In this document: in pieces, positions 37,939 through 46,232 of the stretch
Numbering within the stretch: position 1 is the stretch's first letter
Layout: each line of letters begins with the position of its first letter
Assembly: GCF_001021045.1 (NCBI RefSeq)
Contig: NZ_CP011545.1
Location: 2,046,001-2,110,000 of the forward strand
Origin: Corynebacterium testudinoris
GTDB taxonomy: Bacteria; Actinomycetota; Actinomycetes; Mycobacteriales; Mycobacteriaceae
Direction: 5' to 3'
DNA length: 64,000 nucleotides
Made by a program: the position numbers and the translations under genes
Notes under the pieces: generated by a model
Databases searched by the model: none
What the model was told of the DNA's origin: nothing
What the model saw: only the letters and a program-made list of their open reading frames with translations

Positions 37939-38781
37939 GGTGCTGTTGCAAACTTCAGGCGGAGAGCCGTGACGACCCAGTCTTCATCCTCTGATGCTCG
38001 CTGCGGGTCGGCGTTCTCAGGCAGCCTCGAACACCCGGCTGACGATCACCGCATCCGGGTTCGGTTGCCCGTAGGCAAACATCGCGCCCTGGCCTTTCCG
38101 TAATGAGTGCATCGCTTCCATCCCTTTCAACGTCCGGTACGCCGAGGTCCGGTTTTTGAACGCCCCCTTCGGTCCGAGGATCCGTTTCAGCCGCCCATGA
38201 TCTCCTTCAATGACGTTATTGAGGTATTTCACCTGCCGGTGTTCCACGGTCTGCGGGCAGATTCCCTCTGACTTCAACTCGGCGATTGCCCTGGCCAGGG
38301 AGGGTGCTTTATCGGTGTTGATCACCCGCGGGGACCCGGTTATCGTGTTCGACCTCAGGGTCTTGGCCAGGAAACGCTTCGCTGCGGCGACGTTACGCTT
38401 TGGGGACAGGTAAAAATCCAGGGTATGCCCGCCCGCGGTGATGGCCCGGTAGAGGTAGCACCACTTTCCCCCGACCCGGATATAGGTCTCGTCCACCCGC
38501 CAGGACCGGGCCTGCCAATCCGGGACTTGTCGGTACCACCGGGTCTGCTTGTCCAGCTCAGGAGCATATTTCTGGACCCAGCGGTAGATGGTGCTGTGAT
38601 CGACCGGTACGCCGCGTTCGGTCATCATTTCTTCCAGATCGCGGTAGCTGAGCCCGTAGCGGCAGTACCACCGGACCGCCCACAGGATGATTTCACGGGG
38701 GAAATGACGACCGGAGAAGATGCCCATGGCTGTGATTATTTCACGCAGGTCTTCCTGTCGCCCGAACTTTGCAACAGCACC
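37939..38781 (-). mobile_element. IS6-family element, copy A, complete
   Basis: This 843-bp element has ends GGTGCTGTTGCAAACTTC (left) and a right end whose complement is GGTGCTGTTGCAAAGTTC. One transposase on the minus strand fills it. The 8-bp flanks (ATCGAAAA and CTAGGAAG) differ, so no target duplication is left. It resembles corynebacterial IS1628-type elements, from memory. Confidence 0.92.
38017..38727 (-). CDS. IS6-family transposase, copy A
   Basis: This 236-aa DDE transposase has an N-terminal HTH (YGLSYRDLEEMMTERGVPVDHSTIYRW) and the catalytic residues in WRVDETYIRV, VINTDKAPS and VIEGDHGRLK. It is intact, and it is nearly identical to the copy at 49482-50192, with one C-terminal difference (SRVFEAA here, SRGFEAA there). 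Confidence 0.95.
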   Translation of the reverse strand: MGIFSGRHFPREIILWAVRWYCRYGLSYRDLEEMMTERGVPVDHSTIYRWVQKYAPELDKQTRWYRQVPDWQARSWRVDETYIRVGGKWCYLYRAITAGGHTLDFYLSPKRNVAAAKRFLAKTLRSNTITGSPRVINTDKAPSLARAIAELKSEGICPQTVEHRQVKYLNNVIEGDHGRLKRILGPKGAFKNRTSAYRTLKGMEAMHSLRKGQGAMFAYGQPNPDAVIVSRVFEAA

Positions 38782-38814
38782 CTAGGAAGATGACCTGCCA
38801 CAACTGTAGCTGGC

Positions 38815-39924
38815 TCATGGGTTCTTGTCCTTTCTGAGTGCGCGGTAGAGAGTAGCACGCGACACGCCAAGATCGTTGGCGATGGAGGTTCTGGCTTCGC
38901 CGGCCTGTACGCGTTCGTGTGCTTGCTTGATCTGCACTTCCGTCAGTGCCCTCGGTCGACCTTTGTAGCGACCGGCCTTCTTTGCCAGAGCGATCCCCTC
39001 GGCCTGTCGCTCGCGGATGATCGCCCTCTCAAACTCGGCAAAGCTGCCGAGAATACCGAGCATGAGGGTGGCACGCGGGTCTTCTCCATCCGGGGCGAAA
39101 GTGAGATTCTCTTTGAGAAAATGGACGGTGGCGCCCTTCGCGGTGATCTGGTCGATAACATTGCGGAGGTCCACCAACGACCGAGCCAGACGGTCAATCG
39201 ACGCAACATGAAGGCCATCTCCGTCGCGGAGATAGGCGATGCAGTCTTCAAGGCCCGGACGATGTGCTCGCGTACGAGCTGACAGCTCATCAATGAACTC
39301 CCTATCGACCTGGCCGATAGCTTCACGCTGGCGGGCCAGGTTCTGGTCCTTGCTGGAAACGCGAAGGTAAGCGACATTTTGCCCGCGAGCTTGTACCCCG
39401 CGCTGCTTCTCCCGGGCTTCTCGGCGCCACTTCTCCTCGATCACATTGTTCAGCTCCTGCCTTTTCCGGGCTTCCTCCTCGATCTGGCGGGCACGGTCGG
39501 CGGCCTGGTCCTTGTGGTGGTCAGGGACCATCCATCCGGCGAGGGTTCCCCCATCGAGCAGCACCTCAGGTGTGGGAAAGTCCTGCTCCTCTGACCATTC
39601 GTTGTTGCCGATGTACAGCGATGCCTTAGTGATGTGGGTGTAGGACCGCGTGATTCGGAGTCGGCCCTGAGGCGTTCCCGATGCAGCGTTGACCCACGTC
39701 GCGAACCACGGCGCCGCCGAATAGTCAGCCCACCGCTGTCCCCCGTCATCGAGGACCCGATCTGTAAGGACTTTCTCGACGTCGACTTCCCAGCCACTGC
39801 GCCGGCCACCCTCTCGTCGTCTGTGGACTGTCGTCGTCCGGGCGCCCATCCGCACAATCTGGACATCTTCCTGAGGAGTACGCCGATCGTCCTTCATGAG
39901 GGTGCCGAGACGGGCCACTTCCAT
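38815..39924 (-). CDS. Serine recombinase with a long N-terminal extension
   Basis: This protein of about 369 aa has two parts. Residues 1-150 match no family I know (VRMGARTTTVHRRREGG, later WSEEQDFPTPEVLLDGG). Residues 135-185 are a charged coiled coil (DRARQIEEEARKRQELNNVI). From about 190 a resolvase begins: VAYLRVSSKDQNLARQ with the active-site Ser in RVSS, then IDRLARSLVDL and GSFAEFERAIIRERQAEG. It ends with an HTH (SIANDLGVSRATLYRAL). The extension is not usual. The ATG at 39924 is preferred; an in-frame ATG lies at 39960. Fusion of a plasmid protein to a resolvase is one explanation. Confidence 0.8.
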   Translation of the reverse strand: MEVARLGTLMKDDRRTPQEDVQIVRMGARTTTVHRRREGGRRSGWEVDVEKVLTDRVLDDGGQRWADYSAAPWFATWVNAASGTPQGRLRITRSYTHITKASLYIGNNEWSEEQDFPTPEVLLDGGTLAGWMVPDHHKDQAADRARQIEEEARKRQELNNVIEEKWRREAREKQRGVQARGQNVAYLRVSSKDQNLARQREAIGQVDREFIDELSARTRAHRPGLEDCIAYLRDGDGLHVASIDRLARSLVDLRNVIDQITAKGATVHFLKENLTFAPDGEDPRATLMLGILGSFAEFERAIIRERQAEGIALAKKAGRYKGRPRALTEVQIKQAHERVQAGEARTSIANDLGVSRATLYRALRKDKNP

Positions 39925-40118
39925 CACCTCTGTCGCAAAAGGCCATTGACTATGTGGCACAAGTGTAGCATAAACGAGTTTGGGACCCTGTGAACCATGG
40001 TGGATCCACGCCTGTCAACAGGGTCATATGGGTGTACCTCAAAAACACTCTTGCCCCGCCTCATGTAAGCAGGTATTGTATTTTGTAAGACTCGAACTCA
40101 ACCTGCAAGGAAGAAGCC

Positions 40119-40871
40119 ATGCAATCTATAACCATTCGCATCCCCGACGAACTCAAAACTCTCATCTCTGACGAAGCGCAGAATAAGGGCCAGACTCAGA
40201 GTGACTATCTGCGGCAACTCATCGAAACCCATGCGGGGCAGGTTAGGGGGGATAAATTCCCGCGGGAGTCAATCCAAGAAGTGTCGCTCAACGTGGTGGA
40301 ACGCAAGACTTTGGCACTGGGATATCAGCTCCTCCTGGCCTCCCGAGGTGACTTGCCCGACGAACTGTATGACGCGGAATCCTTCCGCTACTCCATGGAG
40401 GTCCTGGAACGCGGGTACGCGGGTGAGTACCCTCAGATTTTTGCTGGGGCCGACGAAGGATTGAGCTACGACGAGTGCAGGCTCGCGTGGGACATCCTCG
40501 ACATGTTCAGGGTGCTCAAGTTTAGTGTTCGCGACTTGGGACAAGGTGGCTGGAATCAGATCGGAGTCGTCGATGCTGAGCACTACGGATCATTCCGCGG
40601 GTTTGACGGCAACCTCGATCTCGAGTCGAGGCTTATGGGATACGTGGACTATCTTGTCCGGACGGGACGCTGGGAGGAGCAGAGGGAGCTCCTTAAGGAG
40701 ACGCGAGGAAACTCCCACAGCGAGATGCTGCCCACTTATCGCTCCATGTTGGCGGAGTTTAAGCCCGTCTGGCGGAAGGCGATGAGCCGAGGCGGTCGAC
40801 ATCACCTCAACGCAGAGGAGATCAGGAATGTGCTGATGGCCGCTCCCGGTGCACACCTCGAGGAGCAGTAA
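40119..40871 (+). CDS. Ribbon-helix-helix/YfbU fusion protein
   Basis: This 250-aa protein starts with a ribbon-helix-helix DNA-binding domain (QSITIRIPDELKTLISDEA, then TQSDYLRQLIE). The rest matches YfbU, an Escherichia coli protein of uncertain role: NVVERKTLALGYQLLLA, then GLSYDECRLAWDILDMF, YGSFRGFDGNLDLESRLMGY and HHLNAEEIRNVLMA. E. coli YfbU lacks the DNA-binding domain. AAGGAAG lies 8 nt before the ATG. It may be a self-regulating antitoxin-like gene, but no partner gene overlaps it. Expression is set apart by two hairpins downstream. Confidence 0.85.
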   Translation: MQSITIRIPDELKTLISDEAQNKGQTQSDYLRQLIETHAGQVRGDKFPRESIQEVSLNVVERKTLALGYQLLLASRGDLPDELYDAESFRYSMEVLERGYAGEYPQIFAGADEGLSYDECRLAWDILDMFRVLKFSVRDLGQGGWNQIGVVDAEHYGSFRGFDGNLDLESRLMGYVDYLVRTGRWEEQRELLKETRGNSHSEMLPTYRSMLAEFKPVWRKAMSRGGRHHLNAEEIRNVLMAAPGAHLEEQ

Positions 40872-40941
40872 ACCCGGACAACAGCATCCAACCCAGATGA
40901 TGGGCAGGTCCATTCCACCGCCCACTACACCCAGGAAAGCA

Positions 40942-40970
40942 ACGACCCCGAACACAAGGCCCGGGGTCGT
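40942..40970. terminator. Hairpin after the YfbU fusion gene
   Basis: A perfect 9-bp stem, ACGACCCCG/CGGGGTCGT, encloses an 11-base loop. No clear T run follows, so it may act as a weak terminator or as another kind of structure. Confidence 0.5.
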
Positions 40971-40980
40971 GGGGTACGGT

Positions 40981-41000
40981 GCGTCGATCTAAATCGACGC
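40981..41000. repeat. Perfect 8-bp stem palindrome
   Basis: GCGTCGAT and ATCGACGC flank a CTAA loop. The rest of the 310-bp gap 40872-41181 is AT-rich and shows no gene. The hairpin could be a terminator or a recombination or binding site. Confidence 0.5.
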
Positions 41001-41181
41001 TCCCTACAATAAGGGTAGAATTAACGTCCATAATGATCCCTTGCCGGCATTAGTCTCCTACAAAAGATAATGCGCCGCGATTTTTCAGACCTCGAACATC
41101 TTCCGATCGCCAGAGAAAGACATTCCCAAGAAACTACATACGGAAAGCAATCAAATCGACAACAGATTGGGGCGTTAAATA

Positions 41182-41355
41182 ATGGAATGGTTTTTTGATG
41201 GACTAGGAACCCTTATTATTGGGTTAATTGTAGGAGGAACGGGTGGAAGCCTCGTTACTTGGCGGGTGACGTCAAAAAACAATAGACAATCACAGCGCGC
41301 AGGTGAAAAATCAAGCCAGATTCAAGCTGGCGGCGATGTGCGAAACGTAAAATGA
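41182..41355 (+). CDS. 57-aa single-helix membrane protein, partner of next gene
   Basis: This small protein reads MEWFFDGLGTLIIGLIVGGT, then a Gly/Ser-rich end of a membrane helix (residues 8-29). A basic stretch (RVTSKNNRQSQRAG) and the tail SSQIQAGGDVRNVK follow. Its stop overlaps the start of the next gene by 4 bases (ATGA). The tail repeats a motif found at the N-terminus of that gene (Q-S-A-G...Q-V-Q-A-S-G-D-V). The family is not one I can name. The base composition is AT-richer than the surroundings. The ATG at 41182 has GGGGCG about 10 nt before it. Confidence 0.75.
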   Translation: MEWFFDGLGTLIIGLIVGGTGGSLVTWRVTSKNNRQSQRAGEKSSQIQAGGDVRNVK

Positions 41356-42401
41356 ACCGCCAATCTCAATCAGCAGGTAATTACTCTACTCAAGTGCAGG
41401 CATCTGGGGATGTCGTGGTCGGAGTGACAGAATCTCGCGCTCGCGAGATCGCCGAGGTGGCAGCACGGTCAGTCGTGGCGCAATATACGGATGAAAGCAT
41501 CCGCATAGTCCAGGAGAGAATAACGAAACTGGATGATCGGGTTATTGCCGCCTTGATCCGAGAGGGAAGACTGGAGGTTTTTGCAGACCCAGGATTCCAA
41601 CGTTCCTACACCAAAGCGCAAATGGGCGCTGCCGTGTCCGATAAGGACGGTGATTACGATCTTCTAGCAGGGTTACTAATCGACCGTGTTGAGCGAGGAG
41701 GTTTGCGAAATGTCAGAGCAGGTATCGAGCGGGCAATTGAAGTAATTGATCAAATTGACGAAGAAGCTCTAAGAGGACTTACAGTCTTCCAAGCAATTCA
41801 AGGCTATCAGCCGCTTTCCCCTCATCTAGAATCAGGTTTAGACACTCTAGAAAAACTTTTCTCAGATTTAGCAGACGGACCATTGCCGTCGGGAAATGAA
41901 TGGCTAGACCACTTAGATATACTAGATGCAATACGCATCAACCACGCATCATCACTGAAACCTTTTCGAGAATACTACCCTACCCAAATGCCTGGATATC
42001 TTGCATCCGGAGCGCCTTTAGGAAGTCCCCGGTTACCCTTTGTCATAGATGGTAAACCTGTGTTTGGCCCCAATCTGCTAACTCTTCATGAGCTACGCTC
42101 TGGTCATTACCGTTTTGCGGTCGCAACTGCGGGAACATTAAAACGTGTGGTTAGAGCTGAGGAAAATGTTCTATCGGAACTCCTCAAGCAGGCCGAGAGC
42201 CACCTAGGCTTCGGGGAAATAGACTCCGAATTGATTGATCCATTTATCGATCGTTTGAGATTACGGCCCACGCTTAACAAAATTGAAGCTTGGTGGGATC
42301 AAATTCCTCAGGCGGTACAAGTAACTGGAGTTGGAAAAGTCCTGGCTCGTTCGAACGCGCTCCGCCTTGATCACCGAGGAGTATTGCCACCCGTTGATTG
42401 A
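41352..42401 (+). CDS. 349-aa protein, possibly LPO_1073/Vpar_1526 family
   Basis: The start NRQSQSAGNYSTQVQASGDV repeats the tail of the preceding protein. A short linker VVGVTESRAREIAEVAARSV leads into a mainly helical body with no P-loop, nuclease or transmembrane sign that I can see. It holds RIVQERITKLDDRVIAAL near 50-67, GDYDLLAGLLIDRVERG near 107, and RVVRAEENVLSELLKQAE near 280. It resembles, from memory, the LPO_1073/Vpar_1526 hypothetical family, which has no known function. The small membrane protein may recruit it to the membrane through the shared motif. Codon use is AT-rich, suggesting recent transfer. Confidence 0.72.
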   Translation: MNRQSQSAGNYSTQVQASGDVVVGVTESRAREIAEVAARSVVAQYTDESIRIVQERITKLDDRVIAALIREGRLEVFADPGFQRSYTKAQMGAAVSDKDGDYDLLAGLLIDRVERGGLRNVRAGIERAIEVIDQIDEEALRGLTVFQAIQGYQPLSPHLESGLDTLEKLFSDLADGPLPSGNEWLDHLDILDAIRINHASSLKPFREYYPTQMPGYLASGAPLGSPRLPFVIDGKPVFGPNLLTLHELRSGHYRFAVATAGTLKRVVRAEENVLSELLKQAESHLGFGEIDSELIDPFIDRLRLRPTLNKIEAWWDQIPQAVQVTGVGKVLARSNALRLDHRGVLPPVD

Positions 42402-42715
42402 TTCTTCGGCGTTTTCTGGCCCTTCACTATGGAGTTGTGGGGCCGTTGGCCTGACCTTCTTGACGGACATGGTTGCCCGCTCATTGCGCTAACTGGCCGA
42501 TGATGGTTAGTGAGTGTGGGTGGTCTGACTGGTGCTGTTGCAAAGTTGTGGGGGTGTCAACACGATCGCCACGGCGGAAATGATGCGTTCCCACCACTAA
42601 CCCATGAGGAAGCTGTCGTAGCGGTCTCTCTGGCGGTGACACTGACCCACTGGTTCACTACTCCTGACCTAGTGCAACGAGCAAGAAACCGACTGCCTCA
42701 GCAATAGATGCTGGC
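42402..42715. other. Gene-free spacer holding a lone IS6 end
   Basis: This 314-bp stretch between convergent genes has one clear item, the IS6 end at 42531-42547. An open frame at 42510-42707 spans that end and shows no family features, so I do not call it a gene. The rest looks like debris. Confidence 0.6.
42531..42547. repeat. Solitary IS6 terminal repeat
   Basis: It reads GGTGCTGTTGCAAAGTT, the same as the right-hand end of the complete IS6 copies. Sequence diverges after 17 bp. Confidence 0.75.
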
Positions 42716-45700
42716 TTAGGGCACAGTACCCAGGAGCTCTCGAACAGCTTCATCGAGCTTGGCCTGGACGCCAGCCTTCTCGAGTTCTGCCCTGATGAGC
42801 TTACGGATCCGTTGGAAACCGAACGTGGAGACGTCGACCTGGGCAGCGATCTCCTCTGCCTGCTCCGCCAGTTCCGCTAGCAGTACGTGAACATCGTTCC
42901 GAGGATCGTACTTGGGGATCGGCAGACGCCATACGTTCTTATCGAAATCACGCGCACCGAACAGACCCCGGGACTGATAGACGGAAACACGTTCGGTGGT
43001 TTCCGGCGCATTCAGGATAGCCGTTAAGTACCGCGCCTCACTCAGTCCACCGGCCGGCATCCAGTAAAGCTTGTGATCGATGATGAGCCGGGGGTTATCG
43101 ATTCGAGCAGCGGCAAGGGTGTTTCCTGCTTTCGAGTAAACAACTCGATGCTTGGTGGCTCCCAGCTGGCGAACGATCTTCTGCTGGTAGTTAAGGTTCT
43201 CCCAGAGGGACAACTTGCTCTGCTTGGTCTTGTTAGCTTCCCAGAGATCCGATGCTTCGTTCCACCACGCCCGGAGCCGGTCGTTACCCGTATCTATCTC
43301 GCTTTCCGTCATCAGCTTGTCCCCTGTAATGGGGAGTACCGCCCTCCAGGGGGCGAGGAGACGGAAGGGGGCTGTCGTCGAGCCAAGATGCACATCAAAG
43401 ATGAACTTGCTCGGAAGAACCCCTTCCAGTCCAGGAAGGTCCTTCCAAGGAGCCTTGTCAAGCTTCCCCCGCTGTGAGGCCACCGCTGTCGTCCCGGTTT
43501 TTTTACCGAGCTTGGACGTCGCTACCTGCTCTTCTGTCACAAAGAAGAGGAATCTTGGGAAGATAGTCGCACCGTTCACCACAACATCGTTGTACGGAGA
43601 GCGGATGCCGGGGTCTACACCAATCACAGTGTTCTTCTGCTCCTCGACAGTGAGGTTGGCAGCAGTCTTCTCCCATCCTTCCTTGTCACGAAGCCCTTCC
43701 ATGACCTTCTTGACTTTGGGAAACCCGCTAGGCGGCAACTTTTGATATGCCCGGGGGTCGAATATGTGCTTTCTACCAAAGATAACCGCTGATGGGACGG
43801 GGAAAATGGCTGGGCGAATCTTCTCTAGGTCCCAGAGCTCGGTCACTTCTCCACGCAGGTAGCGCCCCCATTTTCCAGTGCGGAAACCATCGTAAGCTTT
43901 CCGACTGAGGACTGCGAGGGGCGTGACAAAGTTGAAGGAACCCCCCTTGACCAGGTATTTCTCAACAGATCGAACGATGAACAGAGCTACGAGGTCCTGC
44001 TGCGTAGCAACCTCGCGCCCCTCCCAGATGCCGTGTTTCTCGGCAAATGCTTTGTACTTGCTCTGCATGTCAGGAGTCATGAACCGGTAGGCCACCCACG
44101 GCGGATTACCGATGAGTACATCTACGCGCCGCCCGTCCATGGACAGCCACAGTGGGCGGACCTGGTTGCGGACATAGAAGCCCCAGATGGAGTCGCGTCC
44201 TTCGGCGTTGAGATCGCACAGGAGGTTGAAGGTCTCCTCGAGGGTGACATAGTCAGGGTTGTTCTTGCCGATACCGAACTTGCGGAGAATCGGTCCTGCT
44301 TGGGGACGTGCCTGGGTGCTATCTGTGTGCTCCTTTGCCCGGTCTGTCATCGCGGTGACAAGCTGGTCGAAGGTGTCGGTATCTTCCATCGAATCGAGAG
44401 GGAAGGCGAGGGTACGTCCGATAGAGAAGAGAGCATCTTCTTCTTCGACAGCCAGGTCGGCAGCATCAGTGTTGATCCTGACGACGTTCTCGTCATGGTC
44501 CCCTGGCTGGAACCACTGCATAGAGTCACCCAGATGAACAGGAACCCAGATATCGTCGCGGTCCTGGAGGAGTTCTCCGAGTGCAAGTAGGTAGGTGACG
44601 CGTGCCAGCATGACTGAAACGGGATGGATATCGAGGCCAAAGACGTGGTTTTGGATGTGCTCGACGGTCTGAGCAGACGACCACCCTGCCTCCTCGGCGG
44701 CGCGAGCGATCCGTCGAATAGCCTGGAAAACGAAGGTGCCTGAGCCGCACGCGGGGTCGAGTGCGGATTGAGCCAACGGGTCAGTCAGTGCTTTGTCGAC
44801 GATGCCTTCGGCGAGCCAGTCGGGGGTGTAGTACTCGCCCATGCTCTTGCGGGATTCCGGGTTGATGATGGACTCGTAGAGGATCTTGAGGACGTCATGG
44901 TCGATAGAGGCCCAGTCGAAGACGGCGATGCGATGGACGATACGGGTGAGGAAGCGCCGCCCCTCATCGCCGGCCAGAAGCACCCAGTCAAAGAATCCCG
45001 GCTCAATGACGTTGTAGATGCCAGCTTGTCGGAATTCCTCTCCGCTCAGGAGCTGCTCGGGGTGAGTGATGAGGTCTTCCAGCGAGAGCCCCATGACTGC
45101 GTGTCCGATGGCTGAGGCTTCGATGACCAGGAGGGTGTGGTCGATGAAGAGTTTGGTCTGGTTGTCGAAGTTTGTTCCTAGGGCACTGCGGAGGAGTCTT
45201 GCCCAGAGTTGGCGCTTGAGACCGACCATAGGTTCATCCGCGACCTGGTTGTATAAGGACTCCAGGTAGGCAACATCCTGCCGGTACGCAGGTGAGTCCG
45301 CGCCGAGCATGGTTTCGATGGTGTTCTGGGTTGGGCGGACATTATGGCGAGTGGCTAGGACAGCTTGCAGCCATTCGACCAGATCGTCCCCTTTATCTGC
45401 TGTTGTGAGCTCGAACGTAGAGCGTCGTGCGAAAGTAGCGGCGGCAGGGTCGACTTCATAAAGCCACCAGGAACGGCCGTCGGTCAGAATACCGTTGTAG
45501 CGTGATCCGTCTTGGGACATGCGAGTTCGGACGTAGCCATGGAGCTGAGAGATGAAGTCGGCGTCAGCCTGCTCGTTGGTGAGCTGTCTCTTGACCTCGA
45601 TGACGGTGGCACCGGTGGCGACGTCGATGCGACGTCGGGTGCCATCTCCGATCTGCTCCTCGAGTCGAGGGGCATCCAGATCAAACTCACCTACTAGAAG

Positions 45701-45793
45701 AAGCGTCTTGATATCCGACTGGATGTCAGCCTCAGTCCTGGCAGTTTCCAGCGGCGATGCCAGCCGCTTGAACAGTGACTCACTCACACCCAT
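42716..45793 (-). CDS. Single-chain restriction-modification enzyme, type IIG-like
   Basis: This 1025-aa protein joins an N-terminal nuclease-like domain (RRIDVATGATVIEVKRQL near 50-67, the D...ExK pattern) to an N6-adenine methyltransferase. The latter has motif I DPACGSGTFVFQAI near 350 and motif IV IGNPPWVAY near 570. Specificity and target-recognition parts occupy the last 400 residues (GLFGARDFDKNVWRLPIPKY). This layout fits type IIG enzymes that cut and methylate with one chain. AAGGAGCAC lies directly before the ATG. A 57-aa gene lies 51 bp upstream. No separate specificity subunit is seen. Confidence 0.87.
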   Translation of the reverse strand: MGVSESLFKRLASPLETARTEADIQSDIKTLLLVGEFDLDAPRLEEQIGDGTRRRIDVATGATVIEVKRQLTNEQADADFISQLHGYVRTRMSQDGSRYNGILTDGRSWWLYEVDPAAATFARRSTFELTTADKGDDLVEWLQAVLATRHNVRPTQNTIETMLGADSPAYRQDVAYLESLYNQVADEPMVGLKRQLWARLLRSALGTNFDNQTKLFIDHTLLVIEASAIGHAVMGLSLEDLITHPEQLLSGEEFRQAGIYNVIEPGFFDWVLLAGDEGRRFLTRIVHRIAVFDWASIDHDVLKILYESIINPESRKSMGEYYTPDWLAEGIVDKALTDPLAQSALDPACGSGTFVFQAIRRIARAAEEAGWSSAQTVEHIQNHVFGLDIHPVSVMLARVTYLLALGELLQDRDDIWVPVHLGDSMQWFQPGDHDENVVRINTDAADLAVEEEDALFSIGRTLAFPLDSMEDTDTFDQLVTAMTDRAKEHTDSTQARPQAGPILRKFGIGKNNPDYVTLEETFNLLCDLNAEGRDSIWGFYVRNQVRPLWLSMDGRRVDVLIGNPPWVAYRFMTPDMQSKYKAFAEKHGIWEGREVATQQDLVALFIVRSVEKYLVKGGSFNFVTPLAVLSRKAYDGFRTGKWGRYLRGEVTELWDLEKIRPAIFPVPSAVIFGRKHIFDPRAYQKLPPSGFPKVKKVMEGLRDKEGWEKTAANLTVEEQKNTVIGVDPGIRSPYNDVVVNGATIFPRFLFFVTEEQVATSKLGKKTGTTAVASQRGKLDKAPWKDLPGLEGVLPSKFIFDVHLGSTTAPFRLLAPWRAVLPITGDKLMTESEIDTGNDRLRAWWNEASDLWEANKTKQSKLSLWENLNYQQKIVRQLGATKHRVVYSKAGNTLAAARIDNPRLIIDHKLYWMPAGGLSEARYLTAILNAPETTERVSVYQSRGLFGARDFDKNVWRLPIPKYDPRNDVHVLLAELAEQAEEIAAQVDVSTFGFQRIRKLIRAELEKAGVQAKLDEAVRELLGTVP

Positions 45794-45844
45794 ATGTGCT
45801 CCTTTTTCAACTTCAATATTGCTGCTAGCAGCATATCGCTGGAG

Positions 45845-46018
45845 CTACTGGATCTTCCCCCACTGCCGCCTGTAGATGTTTCCACCACCTGTGCGGGCAG
45901 AGAGGTCGCGGGCTTCTTTTTCGGTGGCGCAGGGTTCGGAGAAGGTTCCCCACGATCGGTCGAAGATGATCCAGTCGACGTGGCCGTCCATGTCGGGTTC
46001 TGGGGTGCGTGGTGCCAT
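45845..46018 (-). CDS. 57-aa protein upstream of the restriction gene
   Basis: The frame on the minus strand gives a small polar protein with DGHVDWIIFDRSWGTFSEP in the middle and RTGGGNIYRRQWGKIQ at the end. It is too short for ordinary prediction but has good coding character (third-position GC) and AGGG near its start. It would be the leader gene of the restriction unit; a controller or anti-restriction role is only a guess. Confidence 0.5.
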   Translation of the reverse strand: MAPRTPEPDMDGHVDWIIFDRSWGTFSEPCATEKEARDLSARTGGGNIYRRQWGKIQ

Positions 46019-46110
46019 GTCCCTGACCCTAGATGGATGGCAGAGCGAAGCTCCTCTTCTCCCCTCTCGTCGATGAAAGATCCGGTCGGCTACAGGTAGA
46101 GGTAGAGGGG

Positions 46111-46132
46111 TATAGGACCTAAAGGTCCTATA
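46111..46132. repeat. Perfect 10-2-10 inverted repeat
   Basis: Arms TATAGGACCT and AGGTCCTATA are separated by AA. It lies about 92 bp before the 45845-46018 gene on the minus strand and close to the direct repeats at 46181, so it may be an operator or part of a replication origin. Confidence 0.7.
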
Positions 46133-46180
46133 GGGGAATCTCTGGAAACCCTTCCTGAACAGTGGAAACCTAGTACACCT

Positions 46181-46222
46181 CGGGACCGTTTATGCGCACC
46201 AGCGGGACCGTTTATGCGCACC
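46181..46222. repeat. Two 20-bp direct repeats, iteron-like
   Basis: CGGGACCGTTTATGCGCACC occurs at 46181-46200 and again at 46203-46222, a 22-bp period, close to two helix turns. No rep gene was found nearby. Confidence 0.85.
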
Positions 46223-46232
46223 CTAACGCTCC

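Noticed and set aside
39960..40118. tRNA or small RNA gene
   Set aside because: I saw no cloverleaf, no conserved T-loop and no terminator in this gap.
42510..42707. 65-codon frame after the LPO-like gene
   Set aside because: It spans a lone IS6 end, has no clear ribosome site and no family pattern.
45794..46099. Plus-strand frame in front of the restriction gene
   Set aside because: The minus-strand 57-aa frame in the same place has better coding character and position, and the plus frame has no ribosome site.
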